Shown here: piece after piece, positions 1 to 7,863 of the stretch | Layout of the letters: each line of letters begins with the position of its first letter | How positions within the stretch are numbered: the stretch's first letter is position 1 | Assembly (NCBI RefSeq): GCF_014873945.1 | Contig: NZ_JADBEC010000001.1 | Span: forward strand, 4,171,001-4,235,000 | Length of the DNA stretch: 64,000 nucleotides | Source of the DNA: Rhizobium viscosum | Lineage (GTDB): Bacteria > Pseudomonadota > Alphaproteobacteria > Rhizobiales > Rhizobiaceae | Direction of reading: 5' to 3' | Position numbers and translations under genes: made by a program | Notes under the pieces: generated by a model | Told to the model about the DNA's origin: nothing | The model's input: only the letters and a program-made list of their open reading frames with translations | The model's database searches: none

Positions 1-524
1 TCAGCCGGGATCACGTCGCCCCTGCGGATCATCAGGACATCACCGATCGCGATGTCGGGAATGGGGACTTCTTCCAGGCCGTCTTTCAGCAGGCGCAGTG
101 CGGTTCGCGGCACCTGCGCCAGGAGGGCCGTCATGCCCTCGTCGGCGCGCCGGTGCGCATAGGCTTCCAGAAACTGGCCGCCGGCATACATCAGCGCGAC
201 GATCGCTCCGGCCAGATATTCGCCGAACCAGAGGGTGGAGCCCATGGCAAGGGCGGCGATCAGGTCGAGGCCAAAATCACCGTTTCTGAGCTTGGCAACG
301 ATGTCGCTCAGCAGGAATGCAAGGGCAGTACAGGTGCTTGCCGCGAGGGCAAGCCGGCTCGCCAAACCGAAATCCAGCAGGAAAAGGACGAAAGCGCCCG
401 CCAGGCCCAACATCGCTGCTGCCGCCATGATTGTCGACCGCAAGCCGATATCGGGCATCCATGTTCGCAATTCCCCGAAACTGCCAATTCGGGGCTGAGC
501 CTTCGGCTCGTCCAGAACGCTCAT
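1..524 (-). CDS. Heavy-metal-type P-type ATPase, N-terminal part (cut by window edge)
   Basis: Reading the minus strand from an ATG at 524, the frame stays open to the window edge (174 codons seen). A short N-terminus is followed by hydrophobic segments at about residues 30-70 and 88-120. The start of a P-type ATPase actuator domain follows, with the typical GDVLMIRRGDVIPA stretch near the edge. That pattern, with no long cytoplasmic N-terminal metal-binding domain, fits the heavy-metal (P1B-like) ATPases that pump cations across the inner membrane. The catalytic DKTG and the metal-binding helix lie outside the window, so the metal cannot be named. A palindromic FNR/FixK-like box lies upstream at 645-662, which suggests oxygen-linked control. 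Confidence 0.8.
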   Translation of the reverse strand, partial: MSVLDEPKAQPRIGSFGELRTWMPDIGLRSTIMAAAAMLGLAGAFVLFLLDFGLASRLALAASTCTALAFLLSDIVAKLRNGDFGLDLIAALAMGSTLWFGEYLAGAIVALMYAGGQFLEAYAHRRADEGMTALLAQVPRTALRLLKDGLEEVPIPDIAIGDVLMIRRGDVIPA

Positions 525-644
525 GGCCGCACGCCTCCCATTTTCCTTTCGGGCGTTTCCTCTTGGGTGCACAGGATCGATGCTTTGAATTCGTCGCCTA
601 GCGCCCGTTATGCGCGCAGAATTTGACACAATTACAGGATTTTT

Positions 645-662
645 CCTTGATCTTACTCAAGG
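645..662 (-). promoter_or_regulatory. FNR/FixK-like box upstream of the P-type ATPase
   Basis: The palindrome CCTTGATCTTACTCAAGG has perfect 6-bp arms and resembles the anaerobox TTGAT-N4-ATCAA with one mismatch. It lies about 120 bp upstream of the ATPase start on the minus strand. If it were a class II activator site, transcription would start near 612. Assignment is by similarity to the rhizobial FnrN/FixK consensus only. Confidence 0.45.
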
Positions 663-800
663 TCCGCCTGCCCGATGGATATGGCGACGATGCGCCGGAA
701 GCAGACATTGCGATTAGTGGGACTGCCCTTACAATGTAACCGACGTTCCGCTCCCACGTAGCCCTTCCGGACGCTAGCGATAGCCCAGAGGGCTTCAGAG

Positions 801-1112
801 CTATCGGATTGCCATATATCCAGCGATATATCCGAGAGGGAACATTGCCGCTACAATGTAGCTAGGTCGGTAGTTCGACGTCATGGCAATGACGCTGGTT
901 ACTAACCCGGTTGCAATTCCAACCGCGAGGACAGCTGGAAAGGCATCCGCCGCGAACGCGCCTGGGCCATCCCCTGATCCTATGGAGAATAAATAGACAA
1001 CAATCATTGCGACGGTTGCCGCCATAAGCGTCCACCCCTGTCGCCAGAACGCGAGCGCGACGAAACCGACGATGTACGGCAAAACAAAAAGGATAAAGAA
1101 CAACGCAAGCAT
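801..1112 (-). CDS. Small integral membrane protein, unknown
   Basis: The protein is about 103 residues from the ATG at 1112; a GTG at 1163 in the same frame would add 17 residues but starts in a basic, non-membrane stretch. Nearly the whole protein is hydrophobic and forms three or four membrane helices (for example FILFVLPYIVGFVALAF and a C-terminal YIVAAMFPLGYIAGYMA). No catalytic motif is visible. It is transcribed divergently from the unknown gene at 1220. The family is not recognised; a transport or stress-related role cannot be inferred. Confidence 0.5.
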   Translation of the reverse strand: MLALFFILFVLPYIVGFVALAFWRQGWTLMAATVAMIVVYLFSIGSGDGPGAFAADAFPAVLAVGIATGLVTSVIAMTSNYRPSYIVAAMFPLGYIAGYMAIR

Positions 1113-1219
1113 ATCAACGACTCTTGCTACTTCGGAGAATAAGACCCTCGCTCTGGGGGGCACCGGCAGAGGGTCGCGAATAACGCTAGCACTATCGAGA
1201 GCACCACCAAAACCTTACA

Positions 1220-1573
1220 ATGCATTATCGTCCACTCTGGGCGGGAGCACCTACATCGGCTGAGATTGTTCATTTAGATGTGCCCGGCTTGCTCAGGGTT
1301 TGGCGCTCCGACGAAGACGATGCGAGGTCGGAATATCTGATACAGATGCGAGACGGCCAGCTATCGGTGAGCGCGAAGGATTATCTCGATGGTGAGCAAT
1401 ACGCAATTTCGAATATCTCATATGATTCAGGACGGGTGGAATTCGACACTTTCATGCCGTCGACTTCACGAACGGGACATATTGCCATTGCGACAAGCGG
1501 CTCTCCTGATCGCGCCAACGTCCGTTTTACATTTACCGAAGTCGGTTTCATGACGAGGCGCCGGGAGGATTGA
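1220..1573 (+). CDS. Hypothetical protein, 117 aa
   Basis: This is an ATG-initiated frame of 117 codons with no clear Shine-Dalgarno. The predicted protein is soluble and rich in beta-type sequence (VHLDVPGLLRVWRSDEDD, then alternating polar/hydrophobic strands), with a basic tail MTRRRED. No signal peptide or known motif is seen. Base composition is slightly more AT-rich than the neighbours. It could be a small accessory gene; coding status is likely but not certain. Confidence 0.42.
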   Translation: MHYRPLWAGAPTSAEIVHLDVPGLLRVWRSDEDDARSEYLIQMRDGQLSVSAKDYLDGEQYAISNISYDSGRVEFDTFMPSTSRTGHIAIATSGSPDRANVRFTFTEVGFMTRRRED

Positions 1574-1710
1574 CGCCAATGTCAGCTTGGGGCCGAAAGC
1601 GGCCAATGAACCCACTTGCTTGCCCATAGCATTGCCAATCGCAAAACATCCACGCCCGCGAATGTGCTACATTGCGTCATCACGTTCTTCTGTTGCGGGA
1701 GGGATCGAGA

Positions 1711-3471
1711 ATGCAGCGTAAGCTGGCTACGATCATGGTCGGGGATTTCGTCGGCTCCACCCCCGCGATGGAAACGGACGAGGAAGGGGCGATTACGCGG
1801 ATCGACACTGTCCTCGAGACTGTTCGCATGATTGTCCAGCGCCACGACGGCCGTGTCTTCGGCACGGCTGGTGATGGCCTGCTCGCCGAGTTTGCCAGCC
1901 CCGTCAATGCGTTGAGGTCCGCCATCGAGGCGCGCGCCGAGATCGCTGCCCTTCCCGGATCGAGCGGCGGCGACATGCGGTTCGGCCTCCATCTCGCTGA
2001 TGTCGTCGTCGTCGGTTCGGACCTGCGCGGCGACGGGGTCAACATCGCCGCGCGCATCGAGGCGTCTGCGCCGCCTGGCGCAATCGAGGTTTCAGGCCTG
2101 CTTCACGACCAGGTCCGGCGGGTCTCGCCTTGCAGATTTGAAGACGTCGGCGAACGGCGGCTGAAGGGAATTCTCGAGCCGATCCGGATTTACCGGGTCA
2201 CCGAACTGGTGGACCGTCACGTCTTTCAGTTCGCCCCGACGCGATCCACTCCCAATGCTGCCCAATCTCCCCGGACCAATTCGATCGCAGTGGCACGATT
2301 CGATGTGGCGCCCGGCGCTGTTGCAGATCAATGTTTCCTGGCGGAGGGCATTACCGACGACCTGACACTCGAACTCAGCCGCCTGAAGGGATTGTTTGTC
2401 AGTTCCCGCTCGGCGGCAACCGCCCTGACGACGAAAGATCCCGTCGAGATCGGACGCCTTCTCGGCGTCGGCTACGTCATCAGCGGTTCGATCCGACAAG
2501 TGGGCGACGACCTCAGGGTCAACATCGCGCTTACCGAGACCGGAGAAGGGCTCGTCATCTGGTCTGATCGTATCAAGCGCCCGTTTGGCGAATTGCTCGA
2601 TGTGCTGGACGAGATCATCGCCCGTGTTGCGGCAACCGTATCCGGACGGATCGAGCAGTCGGAACTTGCAGCAGCACGGCTGAAGCGCCCGGAGAACATG
2701 ACGGCCTACGAGTATTATCTGCGTGGTCTGGATCACCACCGCCTCGTTGGCGTTGCGGATATTCACATACACGAAGCCATGGCCTGGTTCGAGCGGGCAA
2801 TGACCGCCGACCCCGGATTCGGCCGTCCCTTCGCAATGCATGTCTGCTCGTGGAGCAATCTGCCGAGCTTCGACATGGACAAGGCCGAACAGCAGGTTGC
2901 GCACGCACTCGCCCTCGATCCGACCGATCCGGAAGCCCATCGCATCATGGGCGCGATCAAGATGAAATCGGGCGACTTCGTTTCGTCGCGTTACCATCAC
3001 ATTCGTGCCCATGAGCTCGCTCCGAACGACGCCTATATTCTCGGCCGCAGCGCGGCTTTCTATGTCTATGACGGGGAGCCTGAGCGCGCGCTCGAAATGC
3101 TCGATCGTGCCGAGACGCTCGATCCCTTCCTGCCGGTCTGGATCACCGAAGAGCGGGTGGCAGCCCTTTACGCGCTGGGCCGTTTCGAAGAGATGAGGCG
3201 CGTCGCCTTGACGCTGCCCTTCCAGACCAGGCGCACGTCGCTCTATCAGATTGCTGCGAGCATGGCCTGCGGCAATGCCGAAAGGGCCGAATTCCTGGTT
3301 CGGCAGGCGCTCTCCCTCGATCCGACCCTGTCGGCGGTCTATATCCGGATGCAGGAGACCTATGCGGACGAGTCCGTCACCGAAACCCTGGTCGCGCGCA
3401 ATTGCGATGCCGGGCTGCCATTGACGCCGCGCAAGCTCGTGGCCCGGAAGAAATCACTCTCGCTGAGATGA
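1711..3471 (+). CDS. Class III adenylate/guanylate cyclase with TolB-like and TPR domains
   Basis: The start was chosen at the ATG at 1711, which has GGGAGGG a few bases upstream; the frame is open further 5' but without such a site. Domain order is a class III cyclase homology domain (about residues 1-175), a TolB/FlgO-like domain (about 190-310, beginning SIAVARFDV), then TPR-type helical repeats to the end (586 aa). The two metal-binding aspartates (MVGDFVGST and AGDGLLAEF) and the transition-state N/R pair (GVNIAARIE) are present, so it may be active and make cAMP or cGMP. No membrane segment is seen, unlike the related protein at 17490-19418. This architecture is common and expanded in rhizobia; the signal it senses is unknown. 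Confidence 0.85.
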   Translation: MQRKLATIMVGDFVGSTPAMETDEEGAITRIDTVLETVRMIVQRHDGRVFGTAGDGLLAEFASPVNALRSAIEARAEIAALPGSSGGDMRFGLHLADVVVVGSDLRGDGVNIAARIEASAPPGAIEVSGLLHDQVRRVSPCRFEDVGERRLKGILEPIRIYRVTELVDRHVFQFAPTRSTPNAAQSPRTNSIAVARFDVAPGAVADQCFLAEGITDDLTLELSRLKGLFVSSRSAATALTTKDPVEIGRLLGVGYVISGSIRQVGDDLRVNIALTETGEGLVIWSDRIKRPFGELLDVLDEIIARVAATVSGRIEQSELAAARLKRPENMTAYEYYLRGLDHHRLVGVADIHIHEAMAWFERAMTADPGFGRPFAMHVCSWSNLPSFDMDKAEQQVAHALALDPTDPEAHRIMGAIKMKSGDFVSSRYHHIRAHELAPNDAYILGRSAAFYVYDGEPERALEMLDRAETLDPFLPVWITEERVAALYALGRFEEMRRVALTLPFQTRRTSLYQIAASMACGNAERAEFLVRQALSLDPTLSAVYIRMQETYADESVTETLVARNCDAGLPLTPRKLVARKKSLSLR

Positions 3472-3633
3472 TGATCCGGCCAGGGCATCCGCTCGACTGC
3501 CGGGGGCGTCTTCAAGAGATTTGTTGCAGGCACTGGCCGCGAACATTCAATGCTCGACTGGCGTTCCTTCCGGTGGTAATTTAGCATTGTCTAATGCGAC
3601 GACTATTCGGTTGCGTGAGGGGGAGCTGCCGAG

Positions 3634-3860
3634 ATGACGATCGTTCGCAGTCTGCCTGCATGTACGGGTTTCGTCGCTATCGGCTCAACGCTGGCATTGG
3701 CTCGGCCGATCTCCCGCGGAAGGCAGCTTCCTCGGCATGATTTCCTGTTTCCCGTCGACATTGCTCAGCTCGCCGATGCGGGCTGCCCTGATCATAGAAC
3801 GCAATCATCATTCGGTCGGTCTCGGCGTCGTAGCTGACATCGCGATCGTCTGCGATTCCA
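3634..3860 (+). pseudogene. Decayed arylsulfatase remnant
   Basis: Bases 3770-3840 closely match bases 4255-4325 of the intact sulfatase just downstream. In one frame they read LLSSPMRAALIIERNHHSVG against LCSPTRAALITGRNHHSVG, that is, the sulfatase signature with the modified Cys position changed to Ser. Upstream, an ATG at 3634 opens a signal-peptide-like stretch (SLPACTGFVAIGSTLALA) in another frame. Together these look like the 5' end and active-site block of a second sulfatase gene with the rest deleted and frames broken. Confidence 0.65.
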
Positions 3861-3890
3861 CCAGGGCGGCCAAAACTAGGGGGAACCAAA

Positions 3891-6275
3891 ATGAAGCTAT
3901 TGTTTGCGCTTACATCGAGCCTTCTGACGCTTGCGGTCTCCTACGCGAACGCACAACAGATCACTGGCACACCGGGTGCGCCGGATGCCACGACGACCCT
4001 CGACGGGCGATACCTTCCCAATCCGCCGGCGCCGTTTGGCGGCGAAATCGGGCTGGATGCAAGAGATTCCAAACCGTATTGGCCGCCGCAGGTGGTGCCC
4101 CCGAAGGGCGCACCGAATATCCTGCTGATCATTACCGATGACGCGGGCTATGGTGTGGCGGGCACGTTTGGAGGCGTCATACCGACGCCCGCGCTCGACC
4201 GTGTCGCGCAGGCGGGGCTGCGCTACACGCAGTTTCACTCGACTGCGCTTTGCTCGCCGACGCGTGCCGCTCTCATCACCGGGCGCAATCATCACTCGGT
4301 CGGCTACGGCGTGGTTTCCGAGCAGGCTACCGGCTATCCGGGATACGATTCCATCATCGGCATCGACAACGCCACGGTTGCCGAAATCCTGAAGCAGAAC
4401 GGCTACGCCACGTCCTGGTTCGGCAAGGAACACAATACGCCGACCTTCCAATACAGCTCGGCCGGCCCGTTCGATCAGTGGCCCTCCGGCATGGGCTTCG
4501 ATTATTTCTATGGTTTCATGGGCGGCGACACCAACCAGTGGCAGCCCTATCTGTTCGAGAATCACACCCAGGTCTTTCCCTGGGTCGGCAACCCCAAATA
4601 CAATCTGATCACCGACGAGGCCGACAAGGCGATCGACCATATCCGGCAGCTCGACGCGGCTGCGCCCGACAAGCCGTTCTTCGTCTATTACGCGCCGGGC
4701 GCAACGCATGCGCCGCATCATCCGACCCCGGAATGGATCGACAAGTTCAAGGGCAAGTTCGACATGGGCTGGAACGCCATGCGCGACCAGATCTTTGCCA
4801 ACCAGAAGCGGCTCGGCGTCGTCCCTCAGAACGCGCAGCTCACGCCATGGCCGGACGACCTGCCGAAATGGGATTCGCTGGATGCCGACAGCAAGAAGCT
4901 GTTTGCGCGCCAGGCCGAAGTCTTCGCCGCTTACGTCGCCTATTCCGACAATGAGATCGGCCGTGTCATTCAGGCGGTCGACGACCTCGGCAAGCTCGAC
5001 AACACGCTCGTCATCTATATCGAAGGCGACAACGGAACGAGTGCCGAGGGGTCCACTCTCGGCACGCCCAGCGAGCTCCTATCCATCCAGGGCATCAACG
5101 TTCCGGTCGCGGACCAGCTCAAGTTCTATGATGCATGGGGATCGGACAGGACCTATCCCCACATGTCCGTTGCCTGGTCCTGGGCGTTCGATACTCCCTT
5201 CAAATGGACCAAGCAGGTCGCCTCGCATTTCGGCGGCACGCGCCAGGGCATGGCCATGGCATGGCCGGCCCGCATCAAGGATGCGGGTGGCATCCGCACC
5301 CAGTTCCATCACATGATCGACATCGTCCCGACCATACTCGAGGCGACCCGGATCCCGGCACCCGCGATGGTCAATGGCGTGGCGCAGAAGCCGATCGAAG
5401 GCGTCAGCATGGCCTATAGCTGGGACAAGGCGAACGCCAACGCTCCCTCGACGCGCCATACCCAGTATTTCGAGATGTTCGGCAACCGCGCCATCTACCA
5501 TGACGGCTGGATCGCCTCGACGACGCCGCCGGCCGCTCCGTGGCTGATGGGGCTCGGCAAGATGCCGGATGTGGTGAACGGCTACAAATGGGAGCTGTAC
5601 AATCTCAACGACGATTACTCGCAGGCCAACGACCTGGCCGCGACCAGCCCGGACAAGCTGCGCGAAATGCAGGATATGTTCCTTATGGAGGCGGCCAAAT
5701 ACAACGTCTTCCCGTTGGACAACGACGTGCTGGAGCGTACCGTTACGCCGCGGCCGAGCACCACCGCGGGCCGGACGACATTCACCTATACCGGCGCTCT
5801 CTCCGGCCTGCCGACCGGCAATGCGCCAAGCATCGTGAACAAGTCGTACACGATCACTGCCGATATCGAGATCCCGCAATCGGGCGCGGATGGGATGCTG
5901 GTCACCGAAGGGGGACGGTTCGGCGGGTACGGACTGTACGTGCTGAAGAACAAGCCGGTATTCGTCTACAACCTGCTTGGACTAGAACATTTCCGCTGGG
6001 AGGGCACCGATACGCTCAAGCCCGGCAAGCACACGATCGTCTTTGATTTCAAGTCTGACGGACCCGGCATGGGCAAGGGCGGAACCGGCGTGCTGACCGT
6101 GGATGGGAGCAAGGTCGCCACACAGCAGGTGCAGCATACCATTCCCTTCCTGTTGCCGTGGGATGAGACCTTCGACGTGGGCAGCGATACGCGCACCCCG
6201 GTGGAGGACAAGGACTATCAGGCGCCGTTCGCCTTTACCGGGGCGATCGACCGTCTGACGGTGCAATTGAACTGA
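3891..6275 (+). CDS. Secreted type I arylsulfatase
   Basis: This 794-residue protein hydrolyses sulfate esters and is probably periplasmic. It has a signal peptide (residues 1-21, ending SYANA), a metal-binding DD at 83-84 in the first strand, and the sulfatase signature CSPTR at 121-125. Cys121 must be converted to formylglycine by a maturation enzyme not encoded in this window. Conserved alkaline-phosphatase-fold elements follow, including a GRNHHSVG motif and a DNGT metal site near residue 380. The C-terminal ~150 residues form a beta-rich extra domain. The start is preceded by AGGGGGAA. It follows a decayed relative and faces the TetR gene tail to tail. The natural substrate cannot be told. 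Confidence 0.93.
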   Translation: MKLLFALTSSLLTLAVSYANAQQITGTPGAPDATTTLDGRYLPNPPAPFGGEIGLDARDSKPYWPPQVVPPKGAPNILLIITDDAGYGVAGTFGGVIPTPALDRVAQAGLRYTQFHSTALCSPTRAALITGRNHHSVGYGVVSEQATGYPGYDSIIGIDNATVAEILKQNGYATSWFGKEHNTPTFQYSSAGPFDQWPSGMGFDYFYGFMGGDTNQWQPYLFENHTQVFPWVGNPKYNLITDEADKAIDHIRQLDAAAPDKPFFVYYAPGATHAPHHPTPEWIDKFKGKFDMGWNAMRDQIFANQKRLGVVPQNAQLTPWPDDLPKWDSLDADSKKLFARQAEVFAAYVAYSDNEIGRVIQAVDDLGKLDNTLVIYIEGDNGTSAEGSTLGTPSELLSIQGINVPVADQLKFYDAWGSDRTYPHMSVAWSWAFDTPFKWTKQVASHFGGTRQGMAMAWPARIKDAGGIRTQFHHMIDIVPTILEATRIPAPAMVNGVAQKPIEGVSMAYSWDKANANAPSTRHTQYFEMFGNRAIYHDGWIASTTPPAAPWLMGLGKMPDVVNGYKWELYNLNDDYSQANDLAATSPDKLREMQDMFLMEAAKYNVFPLDNDVLERTVTPRPSTTAGRTTFTYTGALSGLPTGNAPSIVNKSYTITADIEIPQSGADGMLVTEGGRFGGYGLYVLKNKPVFVYNLLGLEHFRWEGTDTLKPGKHTIVFDFKSDGPGMGKGGTGVLTVDGSKVATQQVQHTIPFLLPWDETFDVGSDTRTPVEDKDYQAPFAFTGAIDRLTVQLN

Positions 6276-6309
6276 TGCGGACACCAGCTGCGCGCGAAGC
6301 CGGGCGCTT

Positions 6310-6882
6310 CTATGCCTTGAGCCTCGCGATCTGCGGGCCGACGATCGCGGCAAACAGGCTGGGGTCGCCAAGCGCGCGGGCCGACAGCATGGCGCCATGG
6401 ACGGAGGCCATCAGGATCTGCGCTTCCTCTTCGGGCGATTTGGCGAGCCGGAAGAGCTTCTGCTCCACGCCGGCCTTCAGCACTGACGTCAGCCAGGCGG
6501 CCAGGTTCTCGAAATGCCGGCGCACGTGGGCTGCGACCGGCTCCGGCAGCATCTGTATTTCGGCGGCGAGCATGGCGCAGACGCAGAAGGGCTCCGAGGC
6601 GTCGAGGATGCATTTCTGCCAGTAGTCCAGATAAGCCTGCAGCTGATCGATGGGGCCGGGAACGTGCTCGCGCAGCGAGTTCAGGCCGGATTCGGCGCGC
6701 TGCGTATAGCGGTCGACCAGGACCCGCACCAGCTCGGCCTTGGTGGGGAAATGGTGGTGGATGCTCGCCTTGCGGATGCCGACCGCATCGGAAATATCGG
6801 CATAGCTGAAGCCGTTATAGCCTCCCGCCACGACGAGGGACTGCGCTATATCGAGGATCTTTTCCGAAGTCGTCTGTTCCAT
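6310..6882 (-). CDS. TetR/AcrR-family repressor
   Basis: The protein has 190 residues. The N-terminal helix-turn-helix is typical (ILDIAQSLVVAGGYNGFSYADIS, then GIRKASIHHHFPTKAELV), and the C-terminal ligand domain has an LxxCxxxM-like core around residues 95-110. It is divergent from the membrane protein at 7037. Matching palindromes sit directly in front of both genes (6887-6910 and 7002-7019), so it most likely represses both itself and its neighbour. The effector is unknown. Confidence 0.88.
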   Translation of the reverse strand: MEQTTSEKILDIAQSLVVAGGYNGFSYADISDAVGIRKASIHHHFPTKAELVRVLVDRYTQRAESGLNSLREHVPGPIDQLQAYLDYWQKCILDASEPFCVCAMLAAEIQMLPEPVAAHVRRHFENLAAWLTSVLKAGVEQKLFRLAKSPEEEAQILMASVHGAMLSARALGDPSLFAAIVGPQIARLKA

Positions 6883-6886
6883 GCAG

Positions 6887-6910
6887 CTTGCCTATCTGCT
6901 GGTAGGCAAG
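6887..6910. promoter_or_regulatory. TetR operator 1 (autoregulatory site)
   Basis: A 24-bp inverted repeat has arms CTTGCCTAtC and GgTAGGCAAG with one mismatch. It lies 5 bp upstream of the repressor start codon. The half-site CCTA..GTAGG is shared with the second palindrome in the same intergenic region. Confidence 0.65.
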
Positions 6911-6983
6911 GCTGTCAAGCTGGCTCTGCGGGCCTGCTCACGAGCATGTGTTCCTGATGGCAGAGGGCATCGGCGTTTGGCGA

Positions 6984-7019
6984 TTGACTCCCCAAGTTTA
7001 GCTACCTACTAGTAGGAAG
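6984..7019 (+). promoter_or_regulatory. Promoter with overlapping TetR operator 2
   Basis: TTGACT at 6984-6989 can act as a -35 box; a -10-like TACTAG lies 17 bp further at 7007-7012. A perfect 12-bp palindrome CCTACTAGTAGG (7005-7016) covers the -10, so repressor binding would block polymerase. It shares half-sites with the palindrome at 6887-6910. Confidence 0.6.
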
Positions 7020-7036
7020 ACAACAAGGAGCCTGTC

Positions 7037-7594
7037 ATGCAGAACCAATCTTCCCCGCAATCGAGCTGGTTGCGATCCTATTATTTCGTCCGTGCGCTGT
7101 TTTCGATCGGCTGGATCATCGCCGCCATTCTTTCAGGAGGGCATTCCGCGCTCGCCTCCGTGCTGCTCGTCATCTATCCGGCCTGGGATGCGGCGGCAAA
7201 CCTCGTGGACGCCCGCTCGAATGGCGGCCTGAAGGCTAACCCGGCCCAGACCTTCAACGTCGCCGTCAGCACCATCACCACGCTCGCCGTCATCATCGCC
7301 GTCATGAGCAGCACCTATGCCGTGCTCGCCGTCTTCGGCTTCTGGGCCATCTTTTCCGGTCTCCTGCAGCTCTCGGCGGCCGTGCGGCGCTGGCGCATCT
7401 ACGGCGCGCAATGGGTGATGATCCTCAGCGGCGCGCAATCGACGCTCGCCGGCGGTTTCATGATCAGCCGGGCCTATGGAACCGCAGCGCCTGGTATTCT
7501 CGACATTGCGCCCTATGCGGGCTTCGGCGCCTTCTATTTCCTGCTGTCGGCTGTTTGGATGACGGTTTCGGCGTATCGGAAGGCGAGTGTGTGA
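7037..7594 (+). CDS. DUF308/HdeD-like multi-spanning membrane protein
   Basis: The protein has 185 residues, with AAGGAG six bases before the ATG. Six or so hydrophobic helices are spaced evenly (SIGWIIAAILSGG, ALASVLLVIYPAW, AVSTITTLAVIIAVMSS, AVLAVFGFWAIFSGLLQL and two more), in the pattern of DUF308 membrane proteins. It is controlled by the divergent TetR repressor, as judged from the operator over its -10. The function is unknown; TetR-controlled membrane proteins of this type often respond to stress or toxic compounds, but that is inference. Confidence 0.75.
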   Translation: MQNQSSPQSSWLRSYYFVRALFSIGWIIAAILSGGHSALASVLLVIYPAWDAAANLVDARSNGGLKANPAQTFNVAVSTITTLAVIIAVMSSTYAVLAVFGFWAIFSGLLQLSAAVRRWRIYGAQWVMILSGAQSTLAGGFMISRAYGTAAPGILDIAPYAGFGAFYFLLSAVWMTVSAYRKASV

Positions 7595-7644
7595 TGGGTG
7601 AGGGCGCCAGCCTCAGACTGGAACGTGAAATATTTCCCGCGAAT

Positions 7645-7658
7645 GTCTCGCGCGAGAC
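7645..7658. repeat. Perfect 14-bp palindrome GTCTCGCGCGAGAC
   Basis: A perfect palindrome lies in the 269-bp gap upstream of the RTX-like gene at 7864. It could be a regulator binding site; no second copy was noticed. Confidence 0.3.
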
Positions 7659-7863
7659 TCCCTTCTGCAAAGGGATTCACAGAATGGAGAATTGCCCATC
7701 ATTCTTCCCCCATGGATTCCAAAGCTGGTGGTTGTGGAATTCTGCCGATGCGACCCGACGCAATGCCCGCGCAAGTTTAAGCCTGCATATGAGTGCTCAA
7801 CTTTGGTGAGGGATGCGGGGCGCGTCCCGCAACATCTGCATTGCGCCGGCAAGGGGAGCACGC

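Noticed and set aside
2092..3012. 306-codon minus-strand frame opposite the cyclase-TPR gene
   Set aside because: Antisense shadow; no supporting start signal.
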